The notes under the pieces were generated by a model. That model worked only from the letters and a program-made list of their open reading frames with translations. It did no database searches and was not told the DNA's origin. Position numbers and translations under genes: made by a program. A stretch of 64,000 nt of DNA from Chryseobacterium sp. Tr-659 (GTDB lineage Bacteria > Bacteroidota > Bacteroidia > Flavobacteriales > Weeksellaceae), in contig NZ_VWWP01000003.1 in assembly GCF_011752975.1 (NCBI RefSeq), forward strand, positions 434,001-498,000, read 5' to 3'. How positions within the stretch are numbered: the stretch's first letter is position 1; each line of letters starts with the position of its first letter. Below are positions 1 through 9,231 of this stretch, piece after piece.

Positions 1-1
1 C

Positions 2-1858
2 AAGTATAAAAAACCTTACGGTTACATTATTTTAGGGGCTTTGGTGCTGTTCTTCCTTTATATCTGGCTTATTCCCAACAATATTTTCAAGCAATATGGT
101 GGTTCTATAATGGAAATTGCACTTGTCTTTGTGGGAATAAAGACTCTTTTCTTCGGGTTGATGCTTTTTCTTCCCACTCAAAGAATCAGAATCCGAAATG
201 TCTTGTATTTTATCACTTTATTGTTGTATGTTCTTTTAATCATTTTCAATGGAGTAAGTGAGTATTTCTTTTACAATGAATTCGGGGTTCGTTATAATTT
301 TATTGCAGTAGATTACCTGATCTATACTAATGAGGTAATTGGAAACATCATGGAAAGTTATCCTGTTGTCCCATTATTTTCCGCAATATTGATTGTTACA
401 TTAACCATTACATGGTTCATTTATAAAAAAACAAAAGACGAATTGCTTGAACTGCCGGATTTCAAACAGAAAATGGTATTACTAGGCTCATTTATTGTTC
501 TTTGTGCACTCAGTGTACTGGCGATACCATCACTCATGCAGATCAAATCCGATAATGTCTTTGCTGATGAAATTGAAGCCAACGGAATTCCTAAGTTCTA
601 CTGGGCATTTACCCACAATGAACTGGATTATTTCCAGTTTTATTCACAGCTTGACCAACAACAGGCCGAAAAGAATTTTTTAAGCCAGTATCCACAGCAT
701 ACTTTATCCAGAAACATTATAGCAGAGCAGCCTGAAACAAAGAAAAATGTAGTTCTGATTTCTATTGAAAGTCTTTCCGCAGACTTTATGGAGCACTACG
801 GAAATACACAAAAAATCACTCCTTTCCTGGACAGCCTTGCAGAAAAATCTCTGATGTTCACCAATCTTTATGCAACCGGAAACAGAACTGTACGCGGCTT
901 GGAAGCTTTAACGTTGTGTATTCCTCCTACTGCAGGAGAAAGTATCATCAAGAGAAATGATAACAAAAACAAATTCACAACCGGAAGTGTTTTCAAATCT
1001 AAAGGATATGATGTTAAGTTTCTATATGGCGGCTACAGCTATTTTGACAATATGCAGGATTTCTTTGGCGGAAATGGTTACGGTATTGTAGACAGAAATA
1101 ACTTTAAACCCGAGGAAATCACTTTTGCCAATGTTTGGGGTGTTGCTGATGAGGATATGGCCAGAAAAGCGATCAAGGTTATGAATAGTGAAGCAAAATC
1201 AGGAAAACCGTTTTTCAACCACTGGATGACAGTTTCCAACCACAGACCGTTTACCTATCCTGATGGAAGAATTGATATCCCCGGAACTGCAAAATCCCGT
1301 GAAGGAGGAGTAAAATATACGGATTACTCCCTTAGATTATTCTTCGAAATGGCTAAAAAACAGGATTGGTATAAAAACACTGTCTTTGTAATTATTGCAG
1401 ATCACTGTGCTTCCAGTGCCGGAAAAACAGAGCTTCCGATGGATAAATACAGAATTCCGGCGATGATATTCTCAGAAGGATTTATTCAGCCTCAGAAATT
1501 TGACAGCCTGATGTCACAGATTGATGTGATGCCAACGCTTTTCGGATTATTGAATTTCAGCTATCAGTCTAAGTTCTTAGGGCAGGATGTTTTCAAAACT
1601 GAATTCCAGCCTAAAGCGTATATCGCAACCTATCAGGATCTTGGTTTCGTGAAAGACGGAAAGCTGACGATTATCTCCCCTGTGAAAAAAGTAAAGCAAT
1701 ATTCTCTGGAATTGGAAGAAAGCAACCTTGCTCCTGAGTTTAAACTTTATTATGACGAAACATTATTAAAAAACAATAACCAGAACCTGGTAAATGATGC
1801 CATATCAGCATACCAGTCAACATCTTACTGGCTGAAAACAAAACAACTTAACAGATAA
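2..1858 (+). CDS. LTA synthase-like membrane sulfatase (5' end outside window)
   Basis: The reading frame is open to the left edge (in frame from base 2), so the start lies upstream; an internal TTG at 41 is not the true start. About five hydrophobic segments occupy the first 500 bases, followed by an extracytoplasmic sulfatase/alkaline-phosphatase-fold domain from about base 745. Visible motifs are ISIESLSADF (metal-binding Glu), TGNRTVRGLEAL (the Thr fits the catalytic nucleophile of the LtaS family), NHWMTVSNHRPF, and IIADHCASS. Family members transfer phosphoglycerol or phosphoethanolamine groups onto envelope glycans or lipids. A flavobacterium has no lipoteichoic acid, so the substrate is unknown; modification of an outer-membrane or capsule glycan is my inference. 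No partner gene is adjacent. Confidence 0.85.
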   Translation, partial: KYKKPYGYIILGALVLFFLYIWLIPNNIFKQYGGSIMEIALVFVGIKTLFFGLMLFLPTQRIRIRNVLYFITLLLYVLLIIFNGVSEYFFYNEFGVRYNFIAVDYLIYTNEVIGNIMESYPVVPLFSAILIVTLTITWFIYKKTKDELLELPDFKQKMVLLGSFIVLCALSVLAIPSLMQIKSDNVFADEIEANGIPKFYWAFTHNELDYFQFYSQLDQQQAEKNFLSQYPQHTLSRNIIAEQPETKKNVVLISIESLSADFMEHYGNTQKITPFLDSLAEKSLMFTNLYATGNRTVRGLEALTLCIPPTAGESIIKRNDNKNKFTTGSVFKSKGYDVKFLYGGYSYFDNMQDFFGGNGYGIVDRNNFKPEEITFANVWGVADEDMARKAIKVMNSEAKSGKPFFNHWMTVSNHRPFTYPDGRIDIPGTAKSREGGVKYTDYSLRLFFEMAKKQDWYKNTVFVIIADHCASSAGKTELPMDKYRIPAMIFSEGFIQPQKFDSLMSQIDVMPTLFGLLNFSYQSKFLGQDVFKTEFQPKAYIATYQDLGFVKDGKLTIISPVKKVKQYSLELEESNLAPEFKLYYDETLLKNNNQNLVNDAISAYQSTSYWLKTKQLNR

Positions 1859-1935
1859 GATTTAAATATTTTACCCTTAAAATTTATATAGATTTTTCAC
1901 TTAAAATATTTAAATTAACAAATAAATTTATTAGT

Positions 1936-2799
1936 ATGAAATGGACAGACGACAGAGGCGGAAACGTTGATGACCGCCGTGGTTCCGGTGGAGGCAGTGG
2001 CGGTATGATCGTTGGCGGCGGACTCGGAACTTTAATTATCGCTGCGATTGTTTTCTTTTTGGGAGGTGATCCTTCCGGTATTCTGAATTCCGGGAGTATG
2101 CAATCTTCAGCAGGAACAGGAGAAAGAAGGGAGCTTACGGCCAATGAAAAACAGATTGGCGAAATGGTCGATATGATGGCCAAATGGAATATTCTGACTT
2201 GGGATCAAATTTTTAAAGAAAATGGAATGACCTATACTCCGCCGCAAGTGGTACTTTTTGAAAATACAACATCTTCCGCGTGTGGTACTGCCCAATCTGC
2301 TATGGGACCATTTTACTGCCCGGCTGATCAGAAAGTTTATATGGATATGAGTTTCTTCAATGAGCTTCAGCAAAAATTCGGAGCAAATGTAACGGAATTT
2401 ACAGTTGCTTATGTTCTGGCTCATGAAGTAGGGCATCATGTACAAACTCTTTTAGGAACTACTCAAAAGGTAGATGCATTAAGAAGAAGCGGAAAATATT
2501 CCGAAGAAGAAATGAACAGGATTTCTGTTGCTACAGAACTACAGGCTGATTTTTACGCCGGTGTATGGGCAAAAAGAACCAATGACAGCAAACATATACT
2601 GGAACCCGGAGACATTCAGTCCGCGATAGATGCTGCAGAGGCTGTGGGAGACGATAATATTCAGAAAAGAGCTCAGGGGTATGTTAACCAGGAAACCTTT
2701 ACCCACGGATCATCTGCACAGCGTAAAGAATGGTTTATGAAAGGCTATAACACCGGAGATATTAGACAAGGCGATACTTTCAACCAGCTTTTGAAATAA
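1936..2799 (+). CDS. YpfJ-family neutral zinc metallopeptidase
   Basis: A 287-residue protein with a charged, Gly-rich N-terminus (about 1-22), one membrane segment (about 23-43) and a periplasmic zinc-peptidase domain. The HEVGH motif at residues 163-167 supplies two zinc ligands and the catalytic Glu; a downstream ATELQADFYAGVW motif provides the likely third ligand. The sequence around MKWTDDRGGNVDDRRG is the recognisable start of the YpfJ/KPN_02809 family, so ATG 1936 is a safe start. Physiological substrates are not known for this family. The gene stands alone, 77 bases after the sulfatase and ending before a bidirectional terminator. Confidence 0.9.
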   Translation: MKWTDDRGGNVDDRRGSGGGSGGMIVGGGLGTLIIAAIVFFLGGDPSGILNSGSMQSSAGTGERRELTANEKQIGEMVDMMAKWNILTWDQIFKENGMTYTPPQVVLFENTTSSACGTAQSAMGPFYCPADQKVYMDMSFFNELQQKFGANVTEFTVAYVLAHEVGHHVQTLLGTTQKVDALRRSGKYSEEEMNRISVATELQADFYAGVWAKRTNDSKHILEPGDIQSAIDAAEAVGDDNIQKRAQGYVNQETFTHGSSAQRKEWFMKGYNTGDIRQGDTFNQLLK

Positions 2800-2867
2800 T
2801 GTATTGAAGAAATAGAAGTTAAGTGCAAAAGGAATAGCTAAACCTATTAGCTTCTCTTAATAAAACA

Positions 2868-2896
2868 ACATGCGGTCTCAAAGTAAGACCGCATGT
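2868..2896. terminator. Bidirectional terminator between ypfJ-like gene and GLPGLI gene
   Basis: Perfect 11-bp stem ACATGCGGTCT / AGACCGCATGT with a 7-base loop, A-rich on the left and T-rich on the right. It lies between two convergent genes and can end both transcripts. Confidence 0.85.
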
Positions 2897-2901
2897 TTTA
2901 T

Positions 2902-3759
2902 TTATTGCAATTCAATTGGATTAGAATTTTTCTTGGCATCTTCTTTTACCCTTTCTTCCATTCGTTTTCTCATATCGGCCGGATTTTGGTTCCCACCGCC
3001 GCCAGGGCCTCTTCCAGCACCTACTCTGACTGCGGAGAACCCACCTCCTTGTCCACCTCCCTGAGTCATGAATGACATTGGATCAGTCTGAAACTTTTTT
3101 TGTTGCTTTAGATAATCAGCTCTTTTTACTTTCAGGGTATTTCCAAACTGGTTCAAAGTAGGAAATTCAGCAATCTTGTAGTTTTTCATCAAATCAAAAG
3201 AATAATCTCCTTTATCATCTTCAACTTTTACAATCAGCCCCGGAAGCCCTCCGAATTTGTAAGGACCATCCTGATAAGGAAGATCTGTAGTAAACCACGC
3301 CGTCCATTTTCTTCCCCCAAAATCCGTTTCTGCTTTCTGAACTTTGTACTCACCTATTTTTCTTGTTTCAGAAGAAATTTTCCATGTCAGAGGTCTGTCT
3401 TCTTCATAAGAATAAATATCACGTCCTATTCTGTCTTTAAAATACATTTTCTGATTGGTTTTATCTTTTTCTACCGAATAGTTGATATTTGTTCTCAGAC
3501 TTTCCATCTGATCTCTGTTGATACTTCCTCTTCCACCTCCTCCTTGAAACGCTTTCTGCATAATAGAATCTCTTTTGATCCTGTTTTCAGAATAAAAAAC
3601 AGACTTTTCCGGAGAAATATCCAGATAAGCATTTTCGGTTTTAACATCAGTTTTATTTTCTGCATCCGGTTTCATAGTAACCTGGTACACAAACCTGTTG
3701 GTTTGCGCAGAAACATGCTGTATAAAGAGCGCCAGAGCAATAATACCTAATTTTTTCAT
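2902..3759 (-). CDS. GLPGLI family secreted protein
   Basis: A 285-residue protein with a signal peptide (about 1-18, cleavage after HVSA). It carries the family signature FGGLPGLIVKVEDDKGDY and the preceding WTAWFTTDLPYQDGPYKF block. A Gly-rich tract (about 235-255) precedes a charged C-terminus ending NPIELQ. GLPGLI proteins are Bacteroidota-specific periplasmic or outer-membrane proteins, often linked to TonB-dependent transport loci; their biochemical role is not established. It lies 11 bases downstream of a paralogue, so the two form one operon. Confidence 0.88.
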   Translation of the reverse strand: MKKLGIIALALFIQHVSAQTNRFVYQVTMKPDAENKTDVKTENAYLDISPEKSVFYSENRIKRDSIMQKAFQGGGGRGSINRDQMESLRTNINYSVEKDKTNQKMYFKDRIGRDIYSYEEDRPLTWKISSETRKIGEYKVQKAETDFGGRKWTAWFTTDLPYQDGPYKFGGLPGLIVKVEDDKGDYSFDLMKNYKIAEFPTLNQFGNTLKVKRADYLKQQKKFQTDPMSFMTQGGGQGGGFSAVRVGAGRGPGGGGNQNPADMRKRMEERVKEDAKKNSNPIELQ

Positions 3760-3770
3760 TTATATTTTCT

Positions 3771-4712
3771 TTATTTTAATTCTATTGGATTTTGATTCGA
3801 AGCATTGCTAAAAGGATGACTTTGAGCATCTCCCGGGGTACTGCCCTGCATTGGCATATTATGATCTTCACCACTTCCTCTTCGCATACCGCCACCAGAA
3901 TGACCACCACCTCTCATACCGCCGCCCATTCCGCCACCATGTCTTCCTCCTCCAAAACTCATATTTCCTCCGCCGTTATCTGATCCCATAGCTTTTCTGT
4001 TTTTACCAAATTCAAGTTCCAGTGCTGCTTTATCACTATGGAAATTAACTCTTGTACTTTGTTTTGCATCAGCACTTATCTTTTCTTCAAAAGCATTTTT
4101 CAAATTGATCTTTTTAACAAGATCAAATTTATAATCTCCTTTATCATCTTCCAGCTTTACGATTAAGCCCGGTAATCCGGAAAATTTGTATGGGCCATCG
4201 GAAACGGGTATTTCTTTTGTAAACCATGCCGTCCATTCCCGTCCTCCAAAACCGGCAACAGCTTTTTGGGCCTGATAACCGTTTTGTTTATCTACAACAT
4301 TCGTGATTTCCCATTTTATCGGTCTGTCTTCCTGATAATAAATCTGTTTGCCTGCAGTTTTATCATAATAATACACTTTTTGTTCAGGAAGGTTTTTGGT
4401 AATGAAATATTCAAAAAAAGTAGGTTCCGGATGTTTTCTTCCTTCTGATTTTAAAAAATCTTTCTCGTCTTTTTTATTATTTTCTTTTACATCAGATCTG
4501 AAAGAAGTAAACAGAGAATCTCTGATCAGTTTATTTTCGCTGATGAATAATGACCGCCCTTCTTTAACATCCAGAAAAGTTCTCTCACTTTTCATCCCTA
4601 CAAGATTGATTGAATCAGGATTTACCATAGTTTCATATACAAACCTCGTTGTCTGTCCGTAGGACACTCCCGTTAGAAACAATACAAAAAAAACAACTAT
4701 TTTTTGTCCCAT
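3771..4712 (-). CDS. GLPGLI family secreted protein with Gly/His/Met-rich tail
   Basis: A 313-residue paralogue of the next gene, sharing the FSGLPGLIVKLEDDKGDY signature, the WTAWFTKEIPVSDGPY block and the final NPIEL. I place the start at ATG 4712; a TTG two codons upstream is less likely. A signal peptide is followed by about 230 residues of GLPGLI domain and then an extreme Gly-rich segment interspersed with His, Met, Arg and Asn (about residues 245-295). The tail could bind metal or act as a flexible linker; that is inference only. First gene of the two-gene operon. Confidence 0.87.
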   Translation of the reverse strand: MGQKIVVFFVLFLTGVSYGQTTRFVYETMVNPDSINLVGMKSERTFLDVKEGRSLFISENKLIRDSLFTSFRSDVKENNKKDEKDFLKSEGRKHPEPTFFEYFITKNLPEQKVYYYDKTAGKQIYYQEDRPIKWEITNVVDKQNGYQAQKAVAGFGGREWTAWFTKEIPVSDGPYKFSGLPGLIVKLEDDKGDYKFDLVKKINLKNAFEEKISADAKQSTRVNFHSDKAALELEFGKNRKAMGSDNGGGNMSFGGGRHGGGMGGGMRGGGHSGGGMRRGSGEDHNMPMQGSTPGDAQSHPFSNASNQNPIELK

Positions 4713-4868
4713 TACCAATTTTCTTTATAGATGTAAAATAAGATTCAAGGTTAAAACCAGAATTAAAATCTTCACATTCGTAAAAGAAAATTTATGTTAT
4801 TTTAACATTAACAACAAGCTTCGTAAATCCCTATTAATATCAGAATCATTAAAATAGATATCTTCGAT

Positions 4869-4899
4869 TTGAGATTGCGGAAATTAGTTCGTATTTTTG
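4869..4899 (+). promoter_or_regulatory. Promoter of the suf cluster
   Basis: TTG at 4869-4871, a 20-nt spacer, then TATTTTTG at 4892-4899, an exact match to the flavobacterial -7 consensus TAnnTTTG. Predicted transcription start is about 20-25 bases before the sufA ATG at 4928. Confidence 0.6.
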
Positions 4900-4927
4900 C
4901 ATCATTAAATCATTCTAAATAAATACA

Positions 4928-5257
4928 ATGATAAAGGTATCAGACTATGCAAAGGAAAAAGCTATCCAGTTGATGACTGAAGATGGTTTTAACCCTGCTG
5001 AAGATTATATAAGAGTGGGTGTAAAAAGCGGCGGATGCTCTGGTTTAGAGTACGTTCTGAAGTTTGACAACCAAAAAACGGACGCGGATCAGATTTTTGA
5101 AGATAATAATATTAAAATCATTATTGATAAAAAATCCATTCTTTATCTTGCAGGAACTACTCTTGAATATTCAGGAGGATTGAACGGAAAAGGGTTTGTT
5201 TTCAACAATCCGAACGCATCCAGAACATGTGGATGTGGAGAATCATTTAGTCTTTAG
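4928..5257 (+). CDS. sufA: A-type Fe-S cluster assembly protein (SufA/IscA/HesB)
   Basis: A 109-residue single-domain protein. The three family cysteines are present: Cys37 in SGGCSGLEY and Cys101/Cys103 in the terminal CGCGESF. A-type proteins bind Fe-S clusters or iron and pass them to apo-proteins in the cytoplasm. It is the first gene of the suf cluster, which justifies the name SufA instead of IscA, although the family cannot be separated by sequence alone. Eighty-four bases of intergenic DNA with a short tandem repeat separate it from sufB. Confidence 0.9.
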   Translation: MIKVSDYAKEKAIQLMTEDGFNPAEDYIRVGVKSGGCSGLEYVLKFDNQKTDADQIFEDNNIKIIIDKKSILYLAGTTLEYSGGLNGKGFVFNNPNASRTCGCGESFSL

Positions 5258-5308
5258 AGAAAAGACATCAGTATCGTAGATGTAAAACTTCAGAATTATT
5301 CTGAATGC

Positions 5309-5334
5309 TGAAATCTAAAATCTGAAATCTAAAA
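5309..5334 (+). repeat. Short tandem repeat in sufA-sufB gap
   Basis: Two copies of TGAAATCTAAAA (5309-5320 and 5323-5334), period 14 bp, ending just before the sufB start. Probably replication slippage; it leaves an A-rich leader before the ATG. Confidence 0.6.
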
Positions 5335-5341
5335 AATAATA

Positions 5342-6790
5342 ATGAGTAAATATACAGAAGACGATCTAAGAGTCGATCTAGAAAATAAAAAATATGAATT
5401 CGGTTGGGAAACGAAGATAGATTATGAAGATTTTCCAATTGGTTTAAATGAAGATATCATCCGTGCGATCTCTGCTAAAAAAGAGGAACCGGAATGGATG
5501 ACAGAATGGCGTTTGGAGTCTTTTAAAATCTGGCAGAAAATGGTAGAACCTGAGTGGGCGAATATCAAATATGAAAAGCCGGATTTCCAGGCTATCCGTT
5601 ATTACGCGGCTCCTAAGGTAAAGCCGGAATTGGCAAGCCTTGACGAAGTAGATCCTGAGTTATTGAAAACATTCGAAAAACTGGGGATCAATATTGAGGA
5701 GCAAAAAAGACTATCAGGGGTTGCCGTAGATATTGTAATGGACTCGGTTTCTGTGAAAACTACTTTCCAGGATACGTTGGCAGAAAAAGGAATTATTTTC
5801 TGTTCTATCTCCGAGGCGATTAAAAACCACCCTGATTTAGTAAGAAAACATCTTGGAAAGGTAGTTCCGAGAGGAGATAACTTCTATGCAGCACTGAATT
5901 CCGCAGTTTTCTCTGACGGAAGTTTCTGCTATATTCCTAAAGGAGTAAGATGCCCGATGGAACTTTCCACTTATTTCCGTATCAACCAGGCAGGAACAGG
6001 ACAGTTTGAAAGAACTCTTGTGATTGCGGATGAAGGAAGTTATGTTTCTTATCTTGAAGGCTGTACAGCTCCATCAAGAGATGAAAACCAGCTTCACGCT
6101 GCTGTAGTGGAACTTATTGCACTAGATAATGCAGAGATTAAATATTCAACGGTTCAGAACTGGTATCCAGGAAATGAAGAAGGAAAAGGAGGGGTATTTA
6201 ACTTTGTAACCAAAAGAGGTCTTTGCGAAAGAAATGCAAAAATTTCATGGACACAGGTTGAGACAGGTTCAGCCGTAACATGGAAATATCCATCATGTAT
6301 CCTTAAAGGTGACAACGCTATCGGAGAGTTCTACTCTATTGCGGTAACGAACAATCACCAATATGCAGATACCGGTACAAAAATGATTCACATTGGAAAA
6401 AACACCAAATCGACGATCATTTCAAAAGGTATTTCTGCAGGGAAATCTCAGAACTCCTACAGAGGGTTGGTAAAAGTAATGCCTTCTGCAAAAGGAGCAA
6501 GAAACTTCTCTCAATGTGATTCTCTATTGATGGGTAATGAATGTGGTGCACACACTTTCCCTTATATTGAAATCAAAGATCCGTCTGCACAGTTAGAGCA
6601 TGAAGCTACAACTTCAAAAATCGGGGAAGACCAGATCTTCTATTGTAATCAGAGAGGGATTGATACAGAAAGAGCAATTGCTTTGATCGTAAATGGTTTC
6701 AGTAAAGAGGTTTTAAATAAACTTCCGATGGAGTTTGCTATTGAAGCACAAAAATTATTGGAAATTTCCCTGGAAGGAAGTGTCGGATAA
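5342..6790 (+). CDS. sufB: Fe-S cluster assembly scaffold SufB
   Basis: A 482-residue protein of normal SufB length and unmistakable sequence, with the beta-helix core (blocks such as [38 protein letters not shown] and SSIISKGIS-like repeats) and the C-terminal helical domain [17 protein letters not shown]. SufB forms the SufBC2D complex in the cytoplasm that builds Fe-S clusters, receiving persulfide sulfur on conserved cysteines. It lies between sufA and sufC in the same direction. Confidence 0.97.
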   Translation: MSKYTEDDLRVDLENKKYEFGWETKIDYEDFPIGLNEDIIRAISAKKEEPEWMTEWRLESFKIWQKMVEPEWANIKYEKPDFQAIRYYAAPKVKPELASLDEVDPELLKTFEKLGINIEEQKRLSGVAVDIVMDSVSVKTTFQDTLAEKGIIFCSISEAIKNHPDLVRKHLGKVVPRGDNFYAALNSAVFSDGSFCYIPKGVRCPMELSTYFRINQAGTGQFERTLVIADEGSYVSYLEGCTAPSRDENQLHAAVVELIALDNAEIKYSTVQNWYPGNEEGKGGVFNFVTKRGLCERNAKISWTQVETGSAVTWKYPSCILKGDNAIGEFYSIAVTNNHQYADTGTKMIHIGKNTKSTIISKGISAGKSQNSYRGLVKVMPSAKGARNFSQCDSLLMGNECGAHTFPYIEIKDPSAQLEHEATTSKIGEDQIFYCNQRGIDTERAIALIVNGFSKEVLNKLPMEFAIEAQKLLEISLEGSVG

Positions 6791-6940
6791 AATCATCAGC
6801 AGTAAGAAATTAGTTTTTTTAAATTCTTAATGCTTAAATAAATTAAAATAGTATTTCATTTGCAATGTCAGTGCTTTTGTGATTAAAGGTTAGGATTACA
6901 GAAGACAATGTTAGTCTGACTTTGTGATAAACTCGAATAT

Positions 6941-7684
6941 ATGTTAGAGATAAAAAACTTACACGCTAAAATTGAAGATGGCGCAGAAATTTTAAAAGGT
7001 ATTAATCTTGAAATAAAACCAGGCGAAGTTCATGCTATCATGGGGCCGAACGGAGCAGGTAAATCTACTCTTTCTTCCGTAATCGCAGGAAAAGAAGATT
7101 ACGAAGTTACGGGTGGAGAGATTCTTTTCGAAGGAGAAGACATCAGCGAAGATGCTCCTGAGGACAGAGCTCACAAAGGGATCTTCCTATCTTTCCAATA
7201 TCCTGTGGAAATTCCGGGGGTTTCCGTAACGAACTTTATCAAAGCGGCTTTAAACGAAACAAGAAAAGCAAACGGATTGGAAGAAATGCCGGCAAAAGAA
7301 ATGCTTGCATTAATCCGTGAGAAATCTGAAAAATTAGGAATCAAAAAAGATTTCCTTTCAAGATCATTGAACGAGGGATTCTCCGGAGGTGAGAAGAAAA
7401 GAAACGAGATCTTCCAGATGATGATGCTTAATCCTAAACTGGCGATTCTTGATGAAACTGATTCAGGTTTGGATATTGATGCTTTAAGAATTGTTGCAGA
7501 CGGAGTAAACCACTTTAAAAATGAAGGAAATGCAGTTCTTTTGATTACTCACTATCAGAGATTGCTTAACTATATTCAACCGGACTTTGTTCACGTTTTA
7601 GCAAATGGAAAAATCATCAAAACTGGTGATAAATCTTTAGCATTGGAACTTGAAGAGAAAGGTTACGATTGGCTGCTTAACTAA
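6941..7684 (+). CDS. sufC: Fe-S assembly ATPase SufC
   Basis: A 247-residue ABC-type ATPase. Walker A is GPNGAGKST at residues 35-43, the signature is FSGGEKKR at about 147-154, and Walker B is [12 protein letters not shown] near 167-178, with the switch His in [10 protein letters not shown]. SufC powers conformational change in SufBC2D during cluster assembly. A gap of 150 bases separates it from sufB, in which I see AT-rich DNA with two loosely repeated CTTT(T)GTGAT words and no clear promoter or terminator. Confidence 0.97.
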   Translation: MLEIKNLHAKIEDGAEILKGINLEIKPGEVHAIMGPNGAGKSTLSSVIAGKEDYEVTGGEILFEGEDISEDAPEDRAHKGIFLSFQYPVEIPGVSVTNFIKAALNETRKANGLEEMPAKEMLALIREKSEKLGIKKDFLSRSLNEGFSGGEKKRNEIFQMMMLNPKLAILDETDSGLDIDALRIVADGVNHFKNEGNAVLLITHYQRLLNYIQPDFVHVLANGKIIKTGDKSLALELEEKGYDWLLN

Positions 7685-7723
7685 GAAGATAATCGATTAT
7701 TTCGGAGATTATAAATTTTCCGC

Positions 7724-7798
7724 TGTCATTCTGAGTGGAGCACAGCAAATGGAGAATCTCTACTATTAACATTGGATTCCTTATTTTTTGGAATGACA
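7724..7798. repeat. Small intergenic element with terminal inverted repeats
   Basis: TGTCATTC at 7724-7731 and GAATGACA at 7791-7798 are perfect inverted ends of a 75-bp element filling the sufC-sufD gap. The left end reads TGTCATTCTGAGTGGAGCAC, resembling the GTCATTCTGAGCG-type intergenic repeats found in many bacterial genomes. No second copy was seen in this window. Confidence 0.5.
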
Positions 7799-7825
7799 AT
7801 ATTTTAGTTCAAATAAAAAGAAAAA

Positions 7826-9160
7826 ATGGTGCAGACCACAGATATACCAGTAATGGCATTAAAAGAACAAATTATAGAGAACCATAATGAATTTTTGGAG
7901 AGCCTTCGTCACAGATTTCTGGATGACGACAGACAAGCCGCTCTTCAAAGATTTCACAACATTGGTTTCCCGACAAAAAAAGACGAGGAATATAAATACA
8001 CCAACCTAAAGGAGATCACGGAAAAAAGCTATAACTTTTTCCCGAAAGAGAACCATAACATTACAAAAGAACAGTTCGACGAACTGCATTTAGGAGAGGA
8101 AAATTTTGATTGGATCGTTTTTGTAAATGGTAAGCTTCACAAGGAGCTTTCGAAGGTTTCTATTGAAAATGTAGAATTCCTTTCATTCAACTACGCACTA
8201 AACGACGAGAAACATAAAGAGGTTTTTGAAAAGTATTTCAACAGCATTGCTTCTAAGGAGCAGGCTTTTACGAACCTGAACCTGGCTTACTGCAAATACG
8301 GTTTCTTTTTAAAGGTACCTAAAAATGTGGTAATTGAAAAGCCAATTCACGTTTTTTATATTTCTCAAAATCAAGAGGAGAATACATTCTACAATACGAG
8401 AAATCTATTGGTTGTAGAAGAGGGAGCAAAAGTAGAGGTAATTGAAAGTCATCATAATTTTGACAGCACCTATGTGTTGACCAATTCTGTGACGGAAATC
8501 TTCACATATCCTAACGCAAAGGCAGACTGGCATAAACTTCAGAACGATAACAATACTTCATATCTTATCGACAGCACTTTCGCTAAGCAGGAGAAAGACA
8601 GCTTAACCACTGTAAACACATTCTCTTTCGGAGGTAAACTGGTGAGAAATAACCTTGATTTTATTCATAATGGATCTAATATCAATTCATTCATGAACGG
8701 AATCACAATCATCGGAAAAGATCAGCTGGTAGACCACCATACAGCAGTTCACCATAACTTCCCGAATTGTGAAAGCTATCAGAACTATAAAGGTATTTTT
8801 GACGGCAATGCACATGGTGTTTTCAACGGAAAGGTTTTTGTTGACAAAATCGCTCAGAAAACAAATGCTTACCAGCAAAACAACAACGTTCTGCTAAGTG
8901 AAGGAGCGAGTATTGATACTAAACCTCAGTTGGAGATCTTTGCAGACGATGTAAAATGTTCTCACGGATGTACAGTAGGCCAGCTTAATGAAGATGCTTT
9001 ATTCTATCTGAGAGCAAGAGGGATTTCTAAAAAGGAAGCACAGGCGCTGCTTTTATACGCCTTTGCTAATGATGCTATGCAAAATATAGACATAGAACCT
9101 CTAAAAGAAAAAATTTCAAAGCTATTGGCAGAGAAATTAGAAGTTGATATAGAATTCTAA
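7826..9160 (+). CDS. sufD: Fe-S cluster assembly protein SufD
   Basis: A 444-residue paralogue of SufB with the SufD C-terminal signature KCSHGCTVGQLNEDALFYLRARGI. It is the third member of the SufBC2D complex and is thought to help iron entry. ATG 7826 is used; a second in-frame ATG at 7853 (MALKEQII) is possible. The cluster ends here at a terminator, with no sufS or sufE next to it, so the cysteine desulfurase must be encoded outside this window. Confidence 0.96.
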   Translation: MVQTTDIPVMALKEQIIENHNEFLESLRHRFLDDDRQAALQRFHNIGFPTKKDEEYKYTNLKEITEKSYNFFPKENHNITKEQFDELHLGEENFDWIVFVNGKLHKELSKVSIENVEFLSFNYALNDEKHKEVFEKYFNSIASKEQAFTNLNLAYCKYGFFLKVPKNVVIEKPIHVFYISQNQEENTFYNTRNLLVVEEGAKVEVIESHHNFDSTYVLTNSVTEIFTYPNAKADWHKLQNDNNTSYLIDSTFAKQEKDSLTTVNTFSFGGKLVRNNLDFIHNGSNINSFMNGITIIGKDQLVDHHTAVHHNFPNCESYQNYKGIFDGNAHGVFNGKVFVDKIAQKTNAYQQNNNVLLSEGASIDTKPQLEIFADDVKCSHGCTVGQLNEDALFYLRARGISKKEAQALLLYAFANDAMQNIDIEPLKEKISKLLAEKLEVDIEF

Positions 9161-9180
9161 GACTTTATATATTGATACAC

Positions 9181-9207
9181 AAAAGCACTTCTTTTTGAAG
9201 TGCTTTT
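9181..9207. terminator. Terminator after sufD, bidirectional
   Basis: AAAAGCACTTC / GAAGTGCTTTT, an 11-bp perfect stem with a TTTTT loop, lying between convergent sufD and the DUF3078 gene. Confidence 0.85.
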
Positions 9208-9231
9208 CTATTTTGACGGACTATTTCCGTT

